64,000 nt of DNA from Burkholderiaceae bacterium (GTDB taxonomy: Bacteria > Pseudomonadota > Gammaproteobacteria > Burkholderiales > Burkholderiaceae_C): contig CAJYPV010000017.1 in the NCBI GenBank assembly GCA_913776825.1, positions 183,320-247,319 on the forward strand. Direction: 5' to 3'. Shown one piece after another: positions 26,892-36,011 of the stretch. Both the position numbers and the translations under genes were made by a program. Under the pieces are notes generated by a model. That model made no database searches, was not told where the DNA came from, and was given only the letters and a program-made list of their open reading frames with translations. Numbering within the stretch: the first letter of the stretch is position 1; each line of letters begins with the position of its first letter.

Positions 26892-28799
26892 TCAAGGGGT
26901 GTCGGCGGTGGGCGCGACATCGCTGCCGCCCGCGGGCTTCCAGACGGTCCCGATGGACACCGACTTCAGACGCTTGCGACGGCCATACCAGAGGTTGACC
27001 AGCGCCCGCGAGAACATCACGGAGGAGATCATCGAGGTGACGATGCCCAGGCAATGCACCACCGCGAAGCCCTTGATCGGGCCGGAGCCGAAGGCCAGCA
27101 GCGCGATGCCGGCGATCAGGGTGGTCACGTTCGAGTCGAAGATCGTCGCCCAGGCGCGCTCATAACCGGCGTGGATCGCCTGCTGAGGCGCCAGCCCGGC
27201 GCGCAGTTCCTCGCGGATGCGCTCATTGATCAGCACGTTGGAGTCGATCGCCATGCCCAGCACCAGCGCGATCGCGGCGATGCCCGGCAGGCTGAGCGTG
27301 GCCTGCATCATCGACAGCACGGCCAGCAGCAGCAGCAGGTTGAATGCCAGCGCCACGGCCGAGAACATGCCGAAGATCATGTAGTACAGGCACATGAAGA
27401 TCGCCACGGCCACGAAGCCCCAGGTGACCGACGCGATGCCCTTGTCGATGTTTTCCTTGCCCAGCGACGGGCCGATGGTGCGCTCTTCGATGATCTCCAT
27501 CGGCGCCGCCAGCGAGCCGGCGCGCAGCAGCAGCGCGGTGTCGCTGGCCTGTTGCGGCGTCATGCTGCCGGTGATCGAGAACCGGTTGCCCAGCTCGCTC
27601 TGGATCACCGGTGCGGTCACAACCTCGCCCTTGCCCTTTTCGAACAGGATGATGGCCATGCGCTTCTTGATGTTCTCGCGCGAGACCTCCTTCATGATCC
27701 GGGCGCCCTTGGCGTCCATGGTCAGGGTGACGGAGGGATTGTGGTTCTCGTCGAAGCTCGGCTGCGCATCGTTCAAGTTGTCGCCGGTGACGATCACCTG
27801 GCGCTTGACGATGATCGGATAGCCCGCCTCGCCCGCACGGGCATGGCTGCTGTCGAGGAAGCGCTCGGTGCCGAACGGCAGCGGGCCGCCGCTCAGCGCG
27901 GCCTGGGCTTCGGCGCTGTCGTCCACCAGGCGCATTTCCAGCGTGGCGGTGCGGCCGATGATGTCCTTGGCCTTGGCGGTGTCCTGCACGCCGGGCAGCT
28001 GCACCACGACGCGGTCGCGGCCTTGCTGCAGGATCACCGGCTCGGCCACGCCCAGCTCGTTGACCCGGTTGTGCAGGGTGGTGATGTTCTGCTTGATCGC
28101 GGCGTCCTGCACCGCGATGACGGCGGCCGGAGTCAGCGCGCCGGACAGGCGCAGCTCGGAGCCGGCGCCCAGCGAGGTCCAGGCGACTTCCGGGAACTGG
28201 CCGCGCAGCGCATCGAGCGCCTGACCGCGGGTGGGTTCGTCGCGGAAATTGATGACCACGTTGTCGCCGTCGCGGGCGATGCCGGCATGGCGGATGTTGC
28301 GGTCACGCAGCAGGGCGCGGATGTCGCTGGAGAGCGATTCGGCCTTCTTCGTCAGCGCCGCCTTCATGTTCACCTGCATCAGGAAGTGCACGCCACCGCG
28401 CAGATCCAGGCCCAGGTACATCGGGAAGGCGCCCAGCGAGGTCAGCCACTGCGGCGAGCGCGACACCAGGTTCAGCGCCACGATGTAGGGCGGGGACTCG
28501 GTCTCGGCGCCATTGAGCGCGCGCGCGATCGTGTCGCGGGCCTTCATCTGGCTGTCGGTGTCGTTGAAGCGGGCGCGGACCGACGTGCCTTCCAGGTGCA
28601 CGAAGTCGGCGCTGACCTTGGCTTCGGCCAGGGCCTGCTCGACGCGTTGGCGCACTGCATCGTCCACCTTCACGGTGGCCTTGGCGCTGGAGACCTGCAC
28701 CGCCGGCGCTTCGCCGAACAGATTGGGCAGGGTGTAGATCAGGCCGACCAGCAGCGCCACCAGCAGGACGGCGTACTTCCACAGCGGATAACGGTTCAT
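26892..28799 (-). CDS. secD: Protein translocase subunit SecD
   Basis: Large RND-type partner of SecF, 635 residues. It starts MNRYPLWKYAVLLVALLVGL (TM1), has the P1 head region (LGLDLRGGVHFLMQVN near residue 115), the P1 base and P4 domains (about 40-450), and six TM helices with ALVLGMAIDSNVLINERIREE near residue 545, which includes the functionally important TM4 Asp. GAGGA upstream of the ATG at 28799 selects that start. Gene order yajC-secD-secF is canonical. Confidence 0.96.
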   Translation of the reverse strand: MNRYPLWKYAVLLVALLVGLIYTLPNLFGEAPAVQVSSAKATVKVDDAVRQRVEQALAEAKVSADFVHLEGTSVRARFNDTDSQMKARDTIARALNGAETESPPYIVALNLVSRSPQWLTSLGAFPMYLGLDLRGGVHFLMQVNMKAALTKKAESLSSDIRALLRDRNIRHAGIARDGDNVVINFRDEPTRGQALDALRGQFPEVAWTSLGAGSELRLSGALTPAAVIAVQDAAIKQNITTLHNRVNELGVAEPVILQQGRDRVVVQLPGVQDTAKAKDIIGRTATLEMRLVDDSAEAQAALSGGPLPFGTERFLDSSHARAGEAGYPIIVKRQVIVTGDNLNDAQPSFDENHNPSVTLTMDAKGARIMKEVSRENIKKRMAIILFEKGKGEVVTAPVIQSELGNRFSITGSMTPQQASDTALLLRAGSLAAPMEIIEERTIGPSLGKENIDKGIASVTWGFVAVAIFMCLYYMIFGMFSAVALAFNLLLLLAVLSMMQATLSLPGIAAIALVLGMAIDSNVLINERIREELRAGLAPQQAIHAGYERAWATIFDSNVTTLIAGIALLAFGSGPIKGFAVVHCLGIVTSMISSVMFSRALVNLWYGRRKRLKSVSIGTVWKPAGGSDVAPTADTP

Positions 28800-28849
28800 G
28801 AGGACATCCTCTGCAAACCAGACGTGGCGCGCGGGCGCCACTCAAAGCG

Positions 28850-28880
28850 GACCCGGCCGGTGCGTGGCACGGGCCGGGTC
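28850..28880 (-). other. Hairpin between yajC and secD
   Basis: GACCCGGCC (28850-28858) pairs with GGCCGGGTC (28872-28880). There is no real U-tract on the minus strand, so it is more likely a processing or mRNA-stability element than a terminator. It lies about 50 bp before the secD start. Confidence 0.45.
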
Positions 28881-28931
28881 GTCAGGGACGCCGCGCTCGT
28901 CAACGAGACGGCGGCGTCTGGATTGTTCTGC

Positions 28932-29255
28932 TTACTTGCCGACGGTGCCCTTGGGCAGCACCTGCAGCACGGCGGAACGCTGGACCTGGATCTCGACGCC
29001 ATTGGCGATCTCGACGCCCAGGTAGACCTCACCCAGCTTGGTGACCTTGCCCAGCAGGCCGCCGGTGGTGATGACTTCATCGCCCTTGGCCAGCGCCTCG
29101 ACCATCGCGCGGTGTTCCTTCTGGCGCTTCATCTGCGGGCGGATCATGACGAAATACAGCACCACGAACATGAGCACCAGAGGCAGCATGCCCAGGAAAC
29201 CACCGGTCGGATCGGATGCACCCGCGGTCTGGGCGTAAGCGTTGGAAATAAACAC
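28932..29255 (-). CDS. yajC: Preprotein translocase subunit YajC
   Basis: Small single-span accessory subunit of SecDF. The 107-residue protein has one TM helix at about 22-42 (FLGMLPLVLMFVVLYFVMIR), then the conserved RPQMKRQKEH and the cytoplasmic EALAKGDEVITTGGLLGKV segment. The tgt and queA genes that often precede yajC are absent from this window; a regulator lies upstream instead. Confidence 0.95.
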   Translation of the reverse strand: MFISNAYAQTAGASDPTGGFLGMLPLVLMFVVLYFVMIRPQMKRQKEHRAMVEALAKGDEVITTGGLLGKVTKLGEVYLGVEIANGVEIQVQRSAVLQVLPKGTVGK

Positions 29256-29595
29256 GTCGATATCCCTCAGGAAATGAGCCTCCGGCCTCCTGAACCCGAT
29301 TCATGGTTCCTGGCAGCCCGTTCGATCCGGACAACACCGGGGGCGAAACGAGGCCAATGCCAGCCACGGGTCCGAAGCGCGGACGAAAGAACCGGTGATT
29401 GTATGCGTCCGACCCGGACGCCCTGCCAGCCGCCGGACCCGGAATTAACTGGGGTTGTTCCCCGTTAACTCGATAGGGGAATTCACCGATCCGCCGCGAC
29501 CGCGCGCTGCCCTCGATCCGCCCGGAGCGTCAACCGGTGGAAGCGATCGGGTGGCTCGCCCGGCGGCGCGGCCCTCAGCTGCGATGATCCCGGCC
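29256..29595. promoter_or_regulatory. Divergent region yajC / GntR gene with TTAACT repeats
   Basis: About 340 gene-free bp. At 29445-29470 the hexamer TTAACT occurs twice as a direct repeat (29445-29450 and 29465-29470), and the same segment forms an imperfect inverted repeat TTAAC(T)GGGG / CCCCGTTAA. It is A/T-rich against a GC-rich background and lies about 130 bp before the regulator start. It is a candidate operator or promoter element for the GntR gene. Confidence 0.35.
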
Positions 29596-30264
29596 ATGAC
29601 TTCAGACATGGTCGAACAACAACAAGAACTGGACACGCGGCGACAAGCGGATCAGGCCTATGACGCCATCGAGACCCTGATCGCCACGCTGGAACTCAAA
29701 CCCGGCGCGCCGGTGGTGGAGACCGCGCTGATCGCCCGCATCGGCCTCGGGCGCACGCCCACGCGGGAAGCGCTGATGCGCCTGGTGGCCTGCGGCCTGA
29801 TCGACCAGCAGCCGCGCCGCGGCCTGCTGGTCAGCGATCTCCAGGTGGACGAACACCTCGATCTGCTGGAAGCCCGCCGCGTGCTGGAGCGGCTGATCGC
29901 CAGCGCGTCCGCCCGTCGCGCCACGCCGGAGCAGCGCGAGGCGCTGCGCCGTTGCGCCGACGACATGGCCCAAGCCGCTGAAACCGAGGACCTGGCACGC
30001 TACATGAGGGTGGACCAGTTGATGGATCGGGTGAATCATGCGGCGTGTCGCCACCGATTCGCGGTCGCGGCGGTGGTGCCGATGATCGTGCAGTGCCGAC
30101 GGTTCTGGTATGCCCACCGCCATCACGGCGACGTGTCCGACGGCGCGCGCGCCCATCAGCGGCTGGCGCTGGCGATTGCCAGCGGCGACAGTGAGGCGGC
30201 CGCGCAGGCCTCGGACGCTCTCATCGACTCTTTACGCGCCTTTGCGCAACAGGTGATCGCATGA
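29596..30264 (+). CDS. GntR-family (FadR/FCD type) transcriptional regulator
   Basis: A 222-residue DNA-binding protein. Residues about 12-75 form the GntR winged helix (AYDAIETLIATLELKPG... LGRTPTREALMRLVACGLI...RRGLLVSDL) and the rest is an all-helical FCD ligand domain with the expected metal-site Asp/His pattern (DQLMDRVNHAA, later AHQRLALAI). ATG codons at 29584, 29596 and 29608 are in frame, and none has a clear Shine-Dalgarno; 29596 is a compromise. Its last 4 bp overlap the epimerase-like gene, so it probably controls that gene in response to a proline-type compound. Confidence 0.88.
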   Translation: MTSDMVEQQQELDTRRQADQAYDAIETLIATLELKPGAPVVETALIARIGLGRTPTREALMRLVACGLIDQQPRRGLLVSDLQVDEHLDLLEARRVLERLIASASARRATPEQREALRRCADDMAQAAETEDLARYMRVDQLMDRVNHAACRHRFAVAAVVPMIVQCRRFWYAHRHHGDVSDGARAHQRLALAIASGDSEAAAQASDALIDSLRAFAQQVIA

Positions 30265-31292
30265 CGCTTCCTCCGCTCCCGAGCTTCAGCGGCGCTGCCC
30301 CGACGGCGGCCGCGCTGCCGGCCTCGCCCCGGATCATCGACAGCCACACCGGCGGCGAGCCGACGCGGCTGCTGGTCAGCGGCGGACCGGCGCTGCAGGG
30401 CATCACGATGGCGGAGCGGCTTCAGGACTTGCGTGATCACCATGACAACTGGCGCCGTGCGCTGGTGACCGAGCCGCGCGGCTCGACCGTGATGGTCGGC
30501 GCCCTGCTGACCGAGGCCGAACGCCCCGGCAGCGATGCGGGCGTGATCTTCTTCAACAGCGCGGGCTATCTGGGCATGTGCGGCCACGGCGCCATCGGCG
30601 TGGTCGCATCGCTGGCCCATCTGGGCCGGATCCGCCCCGGTCCGCTGCGACTGGACACACCGGTCGGCACCATCCAGGCGGAGTTCATGCTCGATGGCTC
30701 GGTGCGGATCGACAACGTCCCGGCCTATCGGCTGCATCGGCAGATCGAGGTCTCGGTCGACGGACGGACGCTCCATGGCGATGTCGCCTGGGGCGGCAAC
30801 TGGTTTTTCATTTGCGACGATCACGGCCAGGCCCTGACGGCCGACCGCGTCGACGCGCTGTCCGCCTTCGCCGCGCAGATCCGGCAGGCGCTGCTGGCCC
30901 AGGACATCCGCGGCGCCGATGGCGCGGTGATCGATCACATCGAGCTGACCGGACCGGCGCACGATCCCGCCCACAGCGGCCGCAACTTCGTGCTGTGCCC
31001 CGGCACCTCCTGGGACCGCAGCCCCTGCGGCACCGGCACCAGCGCCAAGCTCGCCTGTCTGGCGGCGGACGGCCAGCTGGCGCCCGGCCAGGTGTGGCGG
31101 CAGGAAAGCCTCATCGGCAGCGTCTTCGATGCCAGCTATCAACCGGGCGAGCAGCCGGGACAGATCCATCCGACGCTGCTGGGCCGCGCCTACGTGATGC
31201 TGGATGGGCAGTTCATCGCCCAGCCTGACGATCCCTTTGGTTGGGGCAGGCCTGACCTTGGCGCCACTGCGACCGATCGCGCGGGCATCTGA
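30261..31292 (+). CDS. 4-hydroxyproline epimerase / proline racemase family protein
   Basis: A 343-residue cofactor-independent racemase-fold enzyme. Both catalytic cysteines are present: NSAGYLGMCGHGAIG (Cys near residue 111) and DRSPCGTGTSAK (Cys near 255). The second Cys excludes the trans-3-hydroxyproline dehydratase subgroup, which has Thr there. SHTGGEPTRLL near the N-terminus and the DRSPCGTGTSAKLACLAADG context favour 4-hydroxyproline 2-epimerase, the first step of hydroxyproline breakdown to 2-oxoglutarate; proline racemase remains possible. ATGA overlap with the GntR gene indicates an operon. Other hydroxyproline catabolic genes are not in the window. Confidence 0.85.
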   Translation: MTLPPLPSFSGAAPTAAALPASPRIIDSHTGGEPTRLLVSGGPALQGITMAERLQDLRDHHDNWRRALVTEPRGSTVMVGALLTEAERPGSDAGVIFFNSAGYLGMCGHGAIGVVASLAHLGRIRPGPLRLDTPVGTIQAEFMLDGSVRIDNVPAYRLHRQIEVSVDGRTLHGDVAWGGNWFFICDDHGQALTADRVDALSAFAAQIRQALLAQDIRGADGAVIDHIELTGPAHDPAHSGRNFVLCPGTSWDRSPCGTGTSAKLACLAADGQLAPGQVWRQESLIGSVFDASYQPGEQPGQIHPTLLGRAYVMLDGQFIAQPDDPFGWGRPDLGATATDRAGI

Positions 31293-31398
31293 TTCGACTC
31301 GATCAGCGCGCCGCGGCCGTGGACGTCGTGGGCGCCACCGGATGGGGCGCATCGCCTCGGCGCCAGGTGTTGCGCGTCCGCTGGTTATGCTGGGCGCC

Positions 31399-33240
31399 AT
31401 GCTCCTGACCCGATGGATGACGCCCGCCCTGCCCCGACCGACCCCGCCAGCGGCGACGCCTCATCGCGCGCCCGGGCAGACCGCCATCACCGCATGGGCG
31501 CGTCAGGTGATGCCTGCGCTGGTGGCGCTGGTGGCCCTCGGCGCGGCCTCTGCCTTCGCCGCTGATGCGGCGAGGACATCGGGCATCGAGGCTGCAGCCT
31601 CTCCATCGGCATCGGCATCGGCATCGGCAGCGGCAACATCAGCCGCAGCGACCTCACCGGCGCCCGCACGCATCCAGCTCGCCGCCGGCGCCAAGGCGGC
31701 GCCGCTGCGCATCGGCTCCAAGCGTTTCACCGAGAGCTACATCCTGGCGGAGGTGATGGCCCAGACGGTGCGGGCGACCGCTCCCACGACCGCCGTGGAG
31801 GTGCGCCAAGGCCTCGGCAACACGGCGATCGTGCTGGCCGCACTGCGCGCGGGCAGCATCGATGTCTATCCCGAATACCTCGGCACCATCGAGCGCGAGA
31901 TCCTGGGCCGATCGACCACCGGGGCTGCGCTGGCCGAGCTGAAGGCTGCACTGCGTCCGCTGGGTCTGGATGTCGGCGTCCCGCTCGGCTTCAACAATGG
32001 CTATGCGCTGGCGATGCGCGGTGATCTGGCGCGGCAGAAGGGATTGACGAAGCTCTCTCAACTGGCCGCGCATCCCGAGCTGGCGATGGGCCTGAGCCAT
32101 GAGTTCCTCGGCCGTGCCGATGGATGGCCGGGGCTGGCGCGTCACTACGCCCTGCCCCAGCGGCCGGAGGGACTGGACCACGGGCTGGCGTATCAGGCGC
32201 TCGCGCGAGGCCAGATCGCGCTGACCGACATCTACACGACCGATGCGCAGATTGCGGCGCTCGGCCTCACCGTGCTGGACGACGACCGGCAGTTCTTCCC
32301 GCGCTATGACGCGGTGCTGCTGTTCCGCGCCGAGTTGCCTCAGCGTCATCCGGCGGCCTGGGCCGCGCTGCAATCGCTGCGAGGCCGCATCACCGAGGCC
32401 GACATGATCGGCATGAACGCGGATGCCGAGCTGAAGTCGCAGCCGTTCGACGGGATTGCGCGGCGCTTTCTGTCGGCCGCTGCGCAGCGAGCTTCCGCGC
32501 CGACGTCCGCGTCCGGCGCTTCCAGCGCTTCCGGCGCTTCCGGCGCTTCTGCCGAGGCATCATCGTCCGGCCTCGCATCGACCTCGGCAGCCGCCGCATC
32601 CGCGACGGCGCGGGCGGGATGGTGGTCTCGGCTCTGGGGACCGGACCTCGCCCGACTGGCGTGGCAGCACCTCGGATTGGTGCTGAGCGCGGTCGGCCTG
32701 GCGACGCTGATCGGCGTGCCGCTGGCGGTGTGGCTGCATCCGTGGCCGCGCTGGCGCGAAGCGGTGCTGGCGGCGAGCGCCTTGCTGCAGACGATTCCGT
32801 CGCTGGCCTTGCTGGCGCTGTTGATCTGGGCGATGGGCCGCATCGGCCTGGCGCCGGCGGTCGTCGCGCTGACGCTCTATGCGCTGCTGCCGATCCTGCG
32901 CAATGCCACCGTCGGATTGAGCGAAGTGCCGGCCGGCCTGACCCAGGCCGCGACAGCGCTCGGACTGACCCGTCGGCAGACCTTGTGGCTGATCCAGCTG
33001 CCGCTGGCGCGACCCGTGATGCTCGCGGGTCTGCGCACCGCGACCAGCCTGTCCGTCGGCACGGCGACGATGGCGGCCTTCATCGGCGCCGGCGGCTTCG
33101 GTGAGCGGATCGTGACCGGCCTGGCCCTGAATGATCAGGGGCTGCTGCTCGCGGGCGCGCTGCCGGCGGCGGCGCTGGCGCTGCTGTTGGACGGGTTGTT
33201 TGTCGCGGCAGGATGGGCGTTCACGCCGCGTCGGGACTGA
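31399..33240 (+). CDS. Fused osmoprotectant-type ABC substrate-binding protein and permease
   Basis: A 613-residue fusion. After an N-terminal hydrophobic export/anchor segment (VMPALVALVALGAASAFAA, about residues 37-55) and an Ala/Ser-rich stretch, residues about 100-360 form an OpuC/OsmF-type quaternary-amine-binding domain (LRIGSKRFTESYILAEVMAQ, GSIDVYPEYLGT, LTDIYTTDAQI). A Ser/Ala/Gly linker (about 365-405) leads to a BPD permease domain with five TM helices and the EAA-like loop GLTQAATALGLTRRQTLWLIQLPLA. The order binding protein-permease is the reverse of the commoner permease-binding fusion. No ATPase gene is adjacent. Start is uncertain (31387, 31399, 31417 or 31510). Its 3' end overlaps the convergent HDOD gene by 20 bp. 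Confidence 0.82.
   Translation: MLLTRWMTPALPRPTPPAATPHRAPGQTAITAWARQVMPALVALVALGAASAFAADAARTSGIEAAASPSASASASAAATSAAATSPAPARIQLAAGAKAAPLRIGSKRFTESYILAEVMAQTVRATAPTTAVEVRQGLGNTAIVLAALRAGSIDVYPEYLGTIEREILGRSTTGAALAELKAALRPLGLDVGVPLGFNNGYALAMRGDLARQKGLTKLSQLAAHPELAMGLSHEFLGRADGWPGLARHYALPQRPEGLDHGLAYQALARGQIALTDIYTTDAQIAALGLTVLDDDRQFFPRYDAVLLFRAELPQRHPAAWAALQSLRGRITEADMIGMNADAELKSQPFDGIARRFLSAAAQRASAPTSASGASSASGASGASAEASSSGLASTSAAAASATARAGWWSRLWGPDLARLAWQHLGLVLSAVGLATLIGVPLAVWLHPWPRWREAVLAASALLQTIPSLALLALLIWAMGRIGLAPAVVALTLYALLPILRNATVGLSEVPAGLTQAATALGLTRRQTLWLIQLPLARPVMLAGLRTATSLSVGTATMAAFIGAGGFGERIVTGLALNDQGLLLAGALPAAALALLLDGLFVAAGWAFTPRRD
32511..32550 (+). repeat. 9-bp coding repeat in the interdomain linker
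   Basis: About four tandem units of GGCGCTTCC-like sequence encode GAS/SAS triplets between the binding-protein and permease halves. A similar CATCGG hexamer run at about 31605-31630 encodes the (SA)n stretch near the N-terminus. Both look like slippage-prone flexible linkers. Confidence 0.6.
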
Positions 33241-34390
33241 AGCGCTGCTCCAGCGCCTCATAAGCCCGGCGCTGAGCCAGCGACCAGTCGCCCAGTTGCG
33301 AGGCCTGCAGACCGGGCTGCATCAGATGGCGCAATCCCACCGCGCCGGCCGCGCGCACCACTTGCGCCAGGACCGCCACCTCGGCGCTCTGACCCGGCTG
33401 GCCCGGCCGCGCCACCAGCGCATCGACGACGCGCGTCGGGAAGCCCCAGTGGGCGACGATCAATGACGACCAGCCGGCCGACAGCGTGACGAGCTGTCGA
33501 TGCAGACCTTCGCGATCCAGGCCGGGCCGCTGCCCGACCGGCAAGGTATCCAGCACCCGCAGCAGACCCATCAGGCCGACCTGCGAGCTGAGGCCGGCGA
33601 GATAAGCCGCGAAGCGTTCATCGCCGGGTGGCGCCAGTTGCATCGCCGCCAGGCCGACGCGTTCGCCCAGGTCCCACAGCAGCGTGCCGGCCTGTCGGCT
33701 GTAGCGGCCTTGGGTCTGGTTGTAGATCGGTCGCATCGTCACCCGCATGACGACTTCATTCAGGCCCTCATGGCCCAGCACCAGCACGGCGCTGGCGAGA
33801 TCGGTGATCTCGCGCTCGGGCCGGTACAGCGCGGAATTGGCCACCCGCATCAGTTCGCCGACCAGGCTGGGATCGCGCGACAGCACATCCACCAGCGCGC
33901 GCGAGGACAAATTCTCGCGCCGCATCAGCCCCATCAACTGAGGCAACACGGCGGGCAGACGGGGCAGCAGTTCCGACCATTGCGATCCGGTGCGGGTCTG
34001 CAGGCGCTGCAGCAAGGCGGACTCGAGCGGATGCGGCGCGGAATCCTTCAAGCGCTGCAAGCCAAACAGCCGCGCGCTGAATTGCAGCCACTCGGCCGAG
34101 ACCGGTTGCAGCCGATCCGGCGAGGCGCCGCCGGGATAGAGCTCCGGCGGTCCCAGCGTGATCGGACGCGAGGCCGGCACCGTGTCGTAGCCGTGGGTGG
34201 ACGGCGTGCCTGAAAACACCGAGATGTCCGGCAGCGTCAGCGACAACGCCGGCGACGGTGCCGCCGCGGGTGCCGAGGCGGCGGTCGTCGTCGACGGCGC
34301 ACCGCGCAACGTGGACGGTGCGACGGTGGTGGCGGCGGGCTTGCGGCTGTCGCTGGACAGCAGCTTTTTCAGGGTGGACAGGAGGGCCAT
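33221..34390 (-). CDS. HDOD domain-containing protein
   Basis: A 389-residue soluble protein with a low-complexity Ala/Thr/Ser-rich N-terminus (residues about 15-55), a linker with DISVFSGTPSTHGYDT, and a C-terminal HDOD domain at about 140-345 (LPRLPAVLPQLMGLM, LVDVLSRDPSLVGELMRVANSALYR, ITDLASAVLVLGHEGLNEVVMR). HDOD proteins are non-catalytic HD relatives used in two-component and cyclic-di-GMP signalling, often in motility. The ATG at 34390 (MALLSTLKKLLSS) is preferred to one 210 bp upstream. Partners are not evident from the neighbours. Confidence 0.85.
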   Translation of the reverse strand: MALLSTLKKLLSSDSRKPAATTVAPSTLRGAPSTTTAASAPAAAPSPALSLTLPDISVFSGTPSTHGYDTVPASRPITLGPPELYPGGASPDRLQPVSAEWLQFSARLFGLQRLKDSAPHPLESALLQRLQTRTGSQWSELLPRLPAVLPQLMGLMRRENLSSRALVDVLSRDPSLVGELMRVANSALYRPEREITDLASAVLVLGHEGLNEVVMRVTMRPIYNQTQGRYSRQAGTLLWDLGERVGLAAMQLAPPGDERFAAYLAGLSSQVGLMGLLRVLDTLPVGQRPGLDREGLHRQLVTLSAGWSSLIVAHWGFPTRVVDALVARPGQPGQSAEVAVLAQVVRAAGAVGLRHLMQPGLQASQLGDWSLAQRRAYEALEQRFSPDAA

Positions 34391-34651
34391 GATGTGTGCC
34401 GGGATTATGGTCGGCGACCCCGCATCCCCCGCATCCAGCGCCCCCGACTGAGGGGGACGGATCGGTAAAACTGCGCGGCAAGCGCCCTGTGTCCATCGGT
34501 GTCCGGCGCGACCCTGCGCGTCGTTGGTGCACGCGACACAAGTCGGCACACCTTTAACCGGCTCCTGTCGATTTCGCCGACCTTGCTTCGTCGAGCTCAT
34601 GTAGGCAGCATGACCCGGTCGGCGCCACCGGCCTCAACCATGGAGCATCCG

Positions 34652-35197
34652 ATGAATCCATCACGCGACACCCCGGCGTCCCCCGACGCCCACCACCACG
34701 GCCATCTCAACCCATTGTCCCGCCGCGCGCCGACGGCCACCGCCGTGCCGCCCGCAAGCGGCGTCGTGCCGTATCTCACGGTGCGCGACGCGCCGGCCGC
34801 GATCCAGTTCTATCAACAGGCCTTCGATGCGCGCCTCGGGCTTCGACTCGATGCGCCCGACGGCGTGATGCATGCGGAGCTCCACATCGGCGCCGCCCGT
34901 TTCATGCTGACCGAGGAACGGCCGCAGATGGGCGCCGTGGGGCCGCAACAGCTGGGCGGCTCGCCGGTGTCGATGGTGCTCTTCGTGCCGGACGTGGACG
35001 CCACGGTGGCACGCGCGCAGTCGCTGGGCGCGACGGTCAACATGCCGGTCGCCGATCAGTTCTGGGGCGATCGCATGGGTCAGCTCGTCGATCCCTTCGG
35101 CCATTCATGGATGGTGGCGACGCACCTGGAGGACCTCGACGAAGCGCAGTTGAAGACGCGCATGGCCGAAGCGATGACGCGCGGCGGTCCCTGCTGA
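34652..35197 (+). CDS. VOC (glyoxalase/PhnB-like) family protein
   Basis: A 181-residue protein with one VOC module made of paired beta-alpha-beta-beta-beta units: VPYLTVRDAPAAIQFYQQAF near residue 40, MHAELHIGAARFMLTEE, then SMVLFVPDVDATVARAQSLGATV and GDRMGQLVDPFGHSWMVATH near 155. This PhnB/YdjA-like form occurs with metal-dependent isomerase, lyase or resistance functions, and the substrate cannot be inferred. GGAG nine bases before the ATG at 34652 decides the start. The His-rich N-terminus (DAHHHGHL) is dispensable-looking. Confidence 0.82.
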   Translation: MNPSRDTPASPDAHHHGHLNPLSRRAPTATAVPPASGVVPYLTVRDAPAAIQFYQQAFDARLGLRLDAPDGVMHAELHIGAARFMLTEERPQMGAVGPQQLGGSPVSMVLFVPDVDATVARAQSLGATVNMPVADQFWGDRMGQLVDPFGHSWMVATHLEDLDEAQLKTRMAEAMTRGGPC

Positions 35198-35281
35198 TCG
35201 ACGTTGCCATCGGTCGCGCGCGATCGATGGCATCCAGGCGAAGCGCGGCCCGACGCGACGCGCGGCCGAGGCGTGCGCGCG

Positions 35282-36010
35282 TCAGTCCCGACGGCTCGCG
35301 CCGAGGTAGGTATCGATGACGCGAGGGTCCACCGCCAATTCGGACGCGGGACCCTCGAGCGCGATCTCGCCGGTCTCCAGCACATAGCCGTAGTCGGCCA
35401 CGTCGAGCGCGGCGCGGGCGTTCTGCTCGATCAGCAGGATCGAGACGCCCGCCTCGCGCAGACGAGCGACGATGCGGAAGATCTCCTTCACGATCAGCGG
35501 CGCGAGACCCAGGCTGGGCTCATCCAGCATCAAGAGCCTGGGCTTCGCCATCAGGGCGCGACCGACCGCCAGCATCTGGCGCTCACCGCCGGACAGCGTG
35601 CCCGCAAGTTGATGGCGGCGCTCCAGCAAGCGCGGGAACAGCGCATAGACCCGATCGAGCTCATCGCGCCAGCCCTTCATGCCCAGCCGCATCGGACGGA
35701 ATCCGCCCAGCACCAGGTTGTCCTCGACCGACATGGTGGTAAAGAGCTCGCGCTTCTCGGGCACCAGCGCCATGCCCTTCATCACGCGGGCCTCCAGATC
35801 GAGTGCGCCGATATCCTCGCCGCCCAGCAGCACCTGGCCCTGCGCCGGCAGCACGCCCATCAACGCATGGAGCGTGGTGCTCTTGCCCGCGCCATTGGGG
35901 CCGATGACGGTCACCACCTCGCCTTCGCGCAAGCGCAGGTTCAGGCCGGTCAGCACCTGGGCGCGGCCGTAGCCGGCCTGCAATCCGCTGACCTTCAACA
36001 GCTCGCTCAT
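35282..36010 (-). CDS. livF: Branched-chain amino acid-type ABC transporter ATP-binding protein LivF
   Basis: A 242-residue ABC ATPase with Walker [10 protein letters not shown] near residue 38, signature LSGGERQ near 140 and Walker B LLMLDEPSLGLAP near 160. Sequence style (LKVSGLQAGYGRAQVLTGL) is LivF rather than LivG. It is the last gene of the livH-livMG-livF operon and starts 1 bp from the stop of livMG, implying coupling. Substrate may be leucine-type amino acids, urea or an aromatic acid, since no binding protein gene is nearby. Confidence 0.92.
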   Translation of the reverse strand: MSELLKVSGLQAGYGRAQVLTGLNLRLREGEVVTVIGPNGAGKSTTLHALMGVLPAQGQVLLGGEDIGALDLEARVMKGMALVPEKRELFTTMSVEDNLVLGGFRPMRLGMKGWRDELDRVYALFPRLLERRHQLAGTLSGGERQMLAVGRALMAKPRLLMLDEPSLGLAPLIVKEIFRIVARLREAGVSILLIEQNARAALDVADYGYVLETGEIALEGPASELAVDPRVIDTYLGASRRD

Positions 36011-36011
36011 G

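Noticed and set aside
27054..29468. Plus-strand open frame of 804 codons opposite secD and yajC
   Set aside because: It spans two known minus-strand genes and their spacer and has no recognisable motif.
32456..32686. Arg/Pro/Ala-rich plus-strand frame inside the transporter fusion
   Set aside because: Alternative frame of the Ser/Ala/Gly linker; repeat-driven and not conserved-looking.
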